Positions 6,502 through 10,288 of a DNA stretch of 10,288 bases are shown piece after piece. Under the pieces are notes generated by a model. The model ran no database searches and was not told the DNA's origin. It saw nothing but the letters and a program-made list of their open reading frames with translations. A program made the translations under genes and the position numbers. Origin of the DNA: JBBRHF01 sp038223055 (GTDB lineage: Bacteria > Actinomycetota > Actinomycetes > JACCUZ01); the NCBI GenBank assembly GCA_038223055.1, contig JBBRHF010000156.1:1-10288 (forward strand), written 5' to 3'. Every line of letters starts with the position of its first letter. Position 1 is the stretch's first letter.

Positions 6502-7578
6502 GTGGCCACCCTGACGACCCCGACGACAACCGCCGAGTCCCCACGACCGACACCGCGCAAGGCACGCCACGGCGGGCTTCGCGGCCACGAAAGTAAGTGG
6601 GGCCTGCTGTTCGTGGCCCCTGCCCTGCTCGGCCTCATCGTGTTCCTGGTGGTGCCGATCGTGCTGGCGGTCTACGTCAGCATGCTGAAGTGGAACGGCC
6701 AGAGCAGCCCGTTCAGCGGCGGCGGTGAGTTCATCGGCCTGGACAACTACAAGTCGCTGCTGACCGAAGACCAGCTCACCCGCCAGGACTTCGCCCTGAG
6801 CATGCGCAACACGTTCTACTTCGTTCTCGGCGTCGTACCTCTGCAGACCGCCCTGGCCCTGTTCCTCGCGGTGATCGTCAACCAGCGGTTCCTCAAGGGA
6901 CGCAGCTTCTTCCGCACCGCCTTCTACTTCCCGTCGATCACGAGCTCGATCGCGATCTCGCTGGTGTTCATCTTCCTGTTCCAGAACTCCGGGGCCGTCA
7001 ACGGCGTGCTCTCGCTGGTCGGCATCAACGGTCCCAACTGGTTCGCTGACTCCCGCGGTCTGTTCCACATCCTGCTCGGGCTCGTCGGGGTCGACTCGTC
7101 GCCCGGCTGGGCGGACACCCAAGTGTTCAGCCTGCCGCTGTGGCAATGGATCGCAGGACCATCGGTCGCGATGACCGCGATCATGATGCTGGTCATCTGG
7201 ACCACGGCCGGCACGTTCATGCTGATGTTCCTGGCCGGCCTGCAGAACATCTCCGAGGACGTCGAGGAGGCAGCCATCCTCGACGGCGCCGGACCGTGGC
7301 AGCGATTCCGCTACGTCACGGTGCCGATGCTCAAGCCGACGCTGTTCCTCGTGCTGACCCTCGGGTTGATCGGCACCTGGCAGGTCTTCGACAAGATCTA
7401 CGTGATGTCCGGCGGCAACCCGGCCAAGACCACGCTGACCCCCGCCTTCTTGTCCTACCGGGTGGGCTTCATCGATGGCAGGTTCGGCGTGGCCGCCGCG
7501 ATGGCGTTCTGCCTGTTCCTGCTCATCGTCGTGCTGACCCTGGGTCAGCGGTTCCTGCTCCGAGACAAGGACGCCTGA
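6502..7578 (+). CDS. CUT1-type carbohydrate ABC transporter permease (MalF/UgpA-like)
   Basis: The 358-residue inner-membrane protein forms one half of the channel of a sugar ABC importer. After a charged, Thr/Pro-rich cytoplasmic tail (about 1-32), the first membrane helix is at 34-57 (LLFVAPALLGLIVFLVVPIV), followed by five or six more hydrophobic segments. A long outward loop around residues 165-215 (containing NGPNWFADSRGLFHI) is common in the MalF/LacF branch. The EAA motif that docks the ATPase is clear at about 255-275: EEAAILDGAGPWQRFRYVTVP. The C-terminus ends VLTLGQRFLLRDKDA. Its TGA overlaps the ATG of the next permease by one base, so the two are translationally coupled. Two features are odd: no substrate-binding-protein gene precedes it, and no ATPase is nearby. 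In actinomycetes a shared ATPase (MsiK type) encoded elsewhere often serves such permeases. Substrate is probably an oligosaccharide; the neighbouring debranching-like remnant hints at alpha-glucans, which is inference. Confidence 0.93.
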   Translation: MATLTTPTTTAESPRPTPRKARHGGLRGHESKWGLLFVAPALLGLIVFLVVPIVLAVYVSMLKWNGQSSPFSGGGEFIGLDNYKSLLTEDQLTRQDFALSMRNTFYFVLGVVPLQTALALFLAVIVNQRFLKGRSFFRTAFYFPSITSSIAISLVFIFLFQNSGAVNGVLSLVGINGPNWFADSRGLFHILLGLVGVDSSPGWADTQVFSLPLWQWIAGPSVAMTAIMMLVIWTTAGTFMLMFLAGLQNISEDVEEAAILDGAGPWQRFRYVTVPMLKPTLFLVLTLGLIGTWQVFDKIYVMSGGNPAKTTLTPAFLSYRVGFIDGRFGVAAAMAFCLFLLIVVLTLGQRFLLRDKDA

Positions 7579-8510
7579 TGGCCACCGACACGGCTACCTC
7601 GAAGACGAACGCCAGCCGTCCCGCTCCCGTCGGCGCGCTCGACCGCGAGGATGCCCGGCAACCGCGGTGGAAGCGGGTCGGGAAGCGCTTCGGCGGCTAC
7701 GCCGTCCTGATCATCTTCGCGCTCATCTACCTCGGCCCGTTCGCGATCCAGGCGGCGACCTCATTCAAGACCAGCCCTGATGCGGCATCCAACCCGCTCT
7801 CGCTCATCCCGCACCCCGCCACGACCGCCGCATGGCAGCGCATCTTCGGGCTCACCGAGTCGAGCTCGGTGCCCTTCGGTCGGTGGGTCAAGAACACCGT
7901 GTTCGTCGCCACGACGATCACGTTGGGCCGGGTCTTCCTCGACAGCCTCGCCGGCTATGCCCTCTCGCGGCTGAACTTCCCGGGACGAAAGGCCATCTTC
8001 GCGCTTGTCATTGCGGTCCTCGCCGTGCCGGGTGTCGTCCTCATGGTGCCGAAGTTTCTCGTCCTCAAGCAGCTGGGCATCTACAACTCCTACGCCGGCA
8101 TGATCCTGCCGCTGGCGATGGACGCCATGGGCATCTTCTTGATGAAGCAGTTCTTCGACCAGATCCCGGTGGAGATGGAGGAGGCCGCGCGCATCGACGG
8201 CGCGGGGGTGTGGCGAACCTACTGGAGCATCATCCTGCCGCTGACCAAGCCGGGCCTGATCACGCTCACGATCCTGTCGTTCCAGGGCTCGTGGAACGAG
8301 TTCACTCACTTCCTCATCGCCACCTCCGACCCCAAGTACGAGACGCTCACGGTGGGGCTGGCGCGGTTCCAGGGCAGCCTGGGCACCGGCAGCCAGTTTC
8401 CGCTGTCGATGGGGGCCGCGCTGCTGGCCACCATTCCCGTGGCGATCGTCTTCTTCCTGTTCCAGCGCAAGTTCGTGCAGGGCCAGCTCTCGGCCGGGGT
8501 GAAGGGCTGA
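7578..8510 (+). CDS. CUT1-type carbohydrate ABC transporter permease (MalG/UgpE-like)
   Basis: This 310-residue inner-membrane protein is the partner of the preceding permease; together they form the heterodimeric channel. The ATG at 7578 overlaps the upstream TGA (TGATG), a typical coupled junction. After a polar tail of about 35 residues comes a first helix (YAVLIIFALIYLGPFAIQAA). The MalG-type segment TSFKTSPDA follows it. Further on are NTVFVATTITLGRVFLDSLA-GYALSRL, helices with AVPGVVLMVPKFLVLKQLGI, and the EAA motif at about 201-220 (EEAARIDGAGVWRTYWSIIL). SWNEFTHFLIAT after it is also typical, and the C-terminus FVQGQLSAGVKG is the standard ending of this family. The gene ends 28 bases before the convergent gene stopping at 8539, without an obvious terminator hairpin. 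Neither binding protein nor hydrolase gene follows, so the operon in this window is only the two permeases. Confidence 0.95.
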   Translation: MATDTATSKTNASRPAPVGALDREDARQPRWKRVGKRFGGYAVLIIFALIYLGPFAIQAATSFKTSPDAASNPLSLIPHPATTAAWQRIFGLTESSSVPFGRWVKNTVFVATTITLGRVFLDSLAGYALSRLNFPGRKAIFALVIAVLAVPGVVLMVPKFLVLKQLGIYNSYAGMILPLAMDAMGIFLMKQFFDQIPVEMEEAARIDGAGVWRTYWSIILPLTKPGLITLTILSFQGSWNEFTHFLIATSDPKYETLTVGLARFQGSLGTGSQFPLSMGAALLATIPVAIVFFLFQRKFVQGQLSAGVKG

Positions 8511-8538
8511 CCACGTCCTCAACCATTCGGCCGCGACC

Positions 8539-8910
8539 TTACAGCCTGCGGGTGAACCGCCGCCCGCGCAGTGCCTCCTCGACCAGCGCCACGGATCGCG
8601 CCGTGGCGATCAGCCGGGCGCCCTCCCGCTCGTAGGCCGCGACCGCCGCGGTGATGGTCTCGGTGGTGACGGTGTCTCGCAGTTCGTGGCGAACCGTGGC
8701 GAGGCCGGTGCGGGCGGCCTCGATGCCGGCGGCGACGTGGTGGGCAGCGAACCGGGCCAGCACTGGGGGGTGCCGGCGCAGCACCTCGTGCGCCCGATAA
8801 TCCGGCGGGCACAGGTCGAACAGCCACGCGATGGCAGAACGCTCCCATTCCGGCGTCCCCGGTGGTCGGACATCGCGCGGCCAGCCAGGCGGCAAGACCT
8901 GCTCGCTCAC
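8539..8910 (-). CDS. Small conserved-looking protein of unknown function, 123 residues
   Basis: I recall similar uncharacterised actinobacterial proteins with an N-terminus like VLPPGWPxxVRPPGxPxWE but no named domain. Visible: the Pro-rich start MSEQVLPPGWPRDVRPPGTP, then WERSAIAWLFDLCPPDYRAH, EVLRRHPPVLARFAAHHVAA and a long, probably helical Ala/Arg/Glu-rich region (about 60-115), ending in GRRFTRRL. No signal peptide or membrane helix is seen, so a soluble, mostly helical protein is likely. The GTG start at 8908-8910 is supported by AAGGTGAG at 8912-8919, a good anti-Shine-Dalgarno match at short spacing. The stop is TAA, infrequent at this GC content. It converges with the permease operon and is transcribed away from the damaged region starting at 9045. 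The divergent gap 8911-9044 must hold its promoter, which I cannot pinpoint. Confidence 0.72.
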   Translation of the reverse strand: MSEQVLPPGWPRDVRPPGTPEWERSAIAWLFDLCPPDYRAHEVLRRHPPVLARFAAHHVAAGIEAARTGLATVRHELRDTVTTETITAAVAAYEREGARLIATARSVALVEEALRGRRFTRRL

Positions 8911-9031
8911 CCGCTCACCTTGTCACGCCTCGGCGACGCCGGCGGTCACCTTGCCGCACAGCGGACGACGAGCACGGCCTCTGACACCGGCGGAACCGTC
9001 GTGGCACCAGGGACGTCCCACTGCCGGCCAC

Positions 9032-9039
9032 CGAGGAGG
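9032..9039 (+). promoter_or_regulatory. Strong ribosome binding site ahead of the lipoprotein signal remnant
   Basis: GAGGAGGT lies five bases before ATG 9045-9047, a near-perfect Shine-Dalgarno. Its quality argues that the 21-codon frame behind it was, or still is, translated. Confidence 0.7.
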
Positions 9040-9044
9040 TTGCG

Positions 9045-9110
9045 ATGTCCCGATCCCGCTGCTGGGTCCCCCTAACCGTCGCGGTGCTGCTGCTCGTCGT
9101 GGCCGGCTGA
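9045..9110 (+). pseudogene. Lipoprotein signal peptide ending in a stop at the lipobox cysteine
   Basis: Behind a strong RBS, 21 codons encode MSRSRCWVPLTVAVLLLVVAG: a basic n-region (Arg at 3 and 5), a hydrophobic core and then V-A-G, the first three positions of a lipobox. The next codon is TGA (9108-9110) where a lipoprotein has Cys (TGC or TGT); TGC to TGA is a single-base change. Reading through the stop gives Arg-rich sequence that is only the shifted frame of the following antitoxin gene, so no lipoprotein body survives. It is therefore most likely the leftover 5' end of a lipoprotein gene cut by the arrival of the toxin-antitoxin pair or by a deletion. A functional tiny membrane peptide or leader for the downstream genes (49 bases on) cannot be excluded. 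Confidence 0.6.
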
Positions 9111-9159
9111 GGCAAACCTCGCTGCCTCGTTCAGGAGCCGTCGGCATCCTCGTCAAGGC

Positions 9160-9366
9160 GTGCCCGACGACGTCTACGCGGCGCTGGCCGGCGCCGCCGA
9201 AGCCAACCGGCAGTCGCTGTCGGCGTTTGTTGTGGAGCGGCTCACCGAGGTCGCCCAGGTCACGCGGCTCGATGACTACATCGCGTCCTACCAGCCGCCT
9301 GAGGGCAGCGGCGTGACGATCGAGGGAGCCGCCGCCGCGGTGCGGGAGGTGCGGGAGGTGTCGTGA
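9160..9366 (+). CDS. FitA/VapB-like ribbon-helix-helix antitoxin, N-terminus apparently lost
   Basis: The 68-residue reading from GTG 9160 contains PDDVYAALAGAAEANRQSLS followed by AFVVERLTEVA, the helix-turn-helix part of FitA/VapB-type ribbon-helix-helix antitoxins, and a C-terminal tail (RLDDYIASYQPPEGSGVTI) that would wrap the toxin. Relatives begin with a short strand like ILVKxVPDD. Here ILVKA is encoded just upstream at 9146-9160 but one frame off: adding one G at about 9160 would join ILVKA to VPDD. An AGGAG at 9133-9137 fits a start near 9143-9146, yet no ATG, GTG or TTG lies there in that frame. GTG 9160 has only AAGG one or two bases away. Without the strand the protein should not bind its operator, so autoregulation would fail. 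The TGA overlaps the toxin GTG by four bases (GTGA, 9363-9366), the usual coupling of such pairs. It is probably a decayed gene. Confidence 0.65.
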   Translation: MPDDVYAALAGAAEANRQSLSAFVVERLTEVAQVTRLDDYIASYQPPEGSGVTIEGAAAAVREVREVS

Positions 9367-9757
9367 GCCTCGCTGTGGTGGACGCCTCGGCCCTGGTCGC
9401 CTTCTACGCTGCCGAGGATCCGAGGCGGGCGACGATCGCGGCCCGCCTGGCGGGTTGGCAACGCGTTTGTTCGCCCCAGCCCACCTGGACGCCGAGATCG
9501 TCTCCGCGCTGCGCGGACTGAGCCAACCGAATCCCACGCTGCGGGTGGCCGTGCCCGGGGCCTTGCGGCATCTGGCGAGCTTCCCGATCCGACGCATGCC
9601 GCTCGCGCCGCTGCTGCAGCGCATCTGGGAGCTGCGCGACAACCTCACCGCCTACGACGCCGCGTATGTCACCTTGGCCGAACGCCTCGATGGCCCTCTG
9701 ATCACATGCGACGGCAAGCTGCCCGGGCCAGCGGACCTCGGTGCACGTTCGATCTGA
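9363..9757 (+). pseudogene. PIN-domain (VapC-like) toxin with a one-base frameshift
   Basis: VapC toxins are Mg2+-dependent ribonucleases that cut tRNA or rRNA and are held inactive by the partner antitoxin. From GTG 9363 the frame reads MSLAVVDASALVAFYAAEDP with the first PIN acidic residue (VVDAS), then loses homology at LAGWQRV and stops at TGA 9519-9521 after 52 residues. Homology resumes in another frame from about 9452: RLFAPAHLDAEIVSALRGLS (second acidic residue, Glu), then NLTAYDAAYVTLAERLDGPL and ITCD with the remaining Asp residues, ending at TGA 9755-9757. Adding one G in the GGG run at 9452-9454 (GCGGG[G]TTGGCA) restores a 131-residue toxin with all four acidic positions. As read, no active toxin can form. 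The start overlaps the antitoxin stop by four bases. The alternative is a one-base assembly error. Confidence 0.75.
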
Positions 9758-9852
9758 TCACCTGATCGCGCCCCGCAAGCCGATGGCCGCCTGAGACGGT
9801 TCTAGCCCCTTCCACGTGGACGACCCCGATGGAATTTCTCAGGGCGCGACGA

Positions 9853-10288
9853 CTAGCGCAGCGACCGCAGGACGAACTGCATGATCCCGCCGTGCCGGTA
9901 GTAGTCGGCCTCACCGGGCGTGTCGATCCGCAGCCGGGCCTGGAACTGCACCGAGCCCGCGTCCCCGGTCGCAGTCACGCTCACCTCGCGCGGCGTGCGG
10001 CCCTCGTTCAGCTCGGTCACGCCGCTGATCGCGAACGTCTCCTCGCCGGTCAGCCCGAGGGACTCGGCGCTCTCGCCCTCGGCGTACTGCAGCGGCAGCA
10101 CGCCCATGCCGATCAGGTTTGACCGGTGGATGCGCTCGTAGGACTCGGCGATGACGGCCCGCACACCGAGCAGGGCCGTGCCCTTGGCCGCCCAGTCACG
10201 TGAACTGCCGGTGCCATACTCCTTGCCGGCGACGATGACGAGCGGCGTGCCTTCCGCCTTGTAGCGCTCGGCGGCGTCGAAGATGGCC
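9853..10288 (-). CDS. acnA: Aconitate hydratase (AcnA type), C-terminal part (5' end outside window)
   Basis: Aconitase interconverts citrate and isocitrate in the TCA cycle with a [4Fe-4S] cluster; AcnA-type enzymes can also bind mRNA like IRP1. The visible last ~144 residues are the swivel domain: LVIVAGKEYGTGSSRDWAAK with the substrate-binding SSRDWA, then GVRAVIAESYERIHRSNLIG and MGVLPLQY. The ending YYRHGGIMQFVLRSL is also standard for AcnA. The stop is TAG at 9853-9855. The cluster-binding cysteines lie in the missing N-terminal part. The gene converges on the toxin remnant, with 95 bases between (9758-9852). That gap holds no strong hairpin, only a 10-bp palindrome TCCACGTGGA (9811-9820) and a 7-bp inverted repeat (9790-9796 with 9837-9843) around it. 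Confidence 0.96.
   Translation of the reverse strand, partial: AIFDAAERYKAEGTPLVIVAGKEYGTGSSRDWAAKGTALLGVRAVIAESYERIHRSNLIGMGVLPLQYAEGESAESLGLTGEETFAISGVTELNEGRTPREVSVTATGDAGSVQFQARLRIDTPGEADYYRHGGIMQFVLRSLR

Noticed and set aside
7761..8522. 253-codon minus-strand frame opposite the second permease
   Set aside because: Antisense shadow of a well-supported permease; composition is charged and repetitive without a recognisable domain.
9108..9110. TGA at the lipobox considered as a selenocysteine codon
   Set aside because: No SECIS-like hairpin is apparent and the sequence after it is only the shifted antitoxin frame, so readthrough would give no sensible protein.
8831..9316. 161-codon + strand frame covering the antitoxin start region
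   Set aside because: Only its short segment ILVKA resembles an antitoxin strand; the rest is an out-of-frame reading of the signal remnant and antitoxin.
9790..9843. Inverted repeat CCTGAGA / TCTCAGG and palindrome TCCACGTGGA as acnA terminator or operator
   Set aside because: The arms are only 7 bp with a 40-base loop and the palindrome is short; not enough to call a site.

Overview
The window comes from a high-GC actinobacterium. The coding sequence is strongly G/C-biased at third codon positions, GTG and TTG starts are common, and the recognisable genes (a FadB-type beta-oxidation enzyme, a Dxs with the actinobacterial form of the active-site motifs, an AcnA-type aconitase, CUT1 sugar permeases) match that phylum. 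From memory, a fad ... dxs ... acn order on one chromosomal stretch also occurs in streptomycetes, so this looks like a core chromosomal neighbourhood with variable genes between housekeeping genes. I cannot name the species.

Layout: 1-615 (+) is the 3' end of a fadB-like multifunctional beta-oxidation gene. 730-1725 (+) is a secreted, His-rich SMP-30/gluconolactonase-type beta-propeller, followed by a strong GC-rich hairpin. Converging on it is 1935-2801 (-), a conserved-looking gene of unknown function whose 3' end lies in a tandem repeat. Next comes an AT-richer inverted repeat (2900-2956), then dxs (2982-4919, -), the first enzyme of the MEP isoprenoid pathway. Upstream of dxs on the same strand, 5000-6471 is a glycogen-debranching/amylo-alpha-1,6-glucosidase-like gene that appears broken: it lacks its N-terminal half and is split by a one-base frameshift near 5647. 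Divergent from it, 6502-8510 (+) holds two overlapping CUT1-type sugar ABC permease genes with no substrate-binding-protein gene or ATPase in the window. 8539-8910 (-) is a small conserved-looking protein of unknown function. 9045-9757 (+) holds three damaged genes: a lipoprotein signal peptide that stops exactly at the lipobox cysteine, a FitA/VapB-like antitoxin without its normal N-terminus, and a PIN-domain (VapC-like) toxin with a frameshift. 9853-10288 (-) is the 3' end of aconitase. No stretch longer than about 210 bases lacks a gene.

How the genes fit together: fadB, dxs and acn are central-metabolism genes that neighbour each other rather than form one operon. The debranching-like gene and the two permeases probably descend from a divergent alpha-glucan or oligosaccharide use locus. 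A deletion between them would remove both the hydrolase N-terminus and a binding-protein gene, which is what the sequence looks like. The toxin-antitoxin region shows a second patch of decay. Three separate genes can each be restored by adding one G/C base inside or next to a G/C run, so either these accessory genes are really decaying or the assembly has single-base deletions; raw reads would decide. I see no clearly new multi-gene system. The most unusual signals are the lipobox stop, the damaged toxin-antitoxin pair, the orphan permeases at a possible deletion scar, the inverted repeat after dxs and the repeated gene end at 1856-1971.
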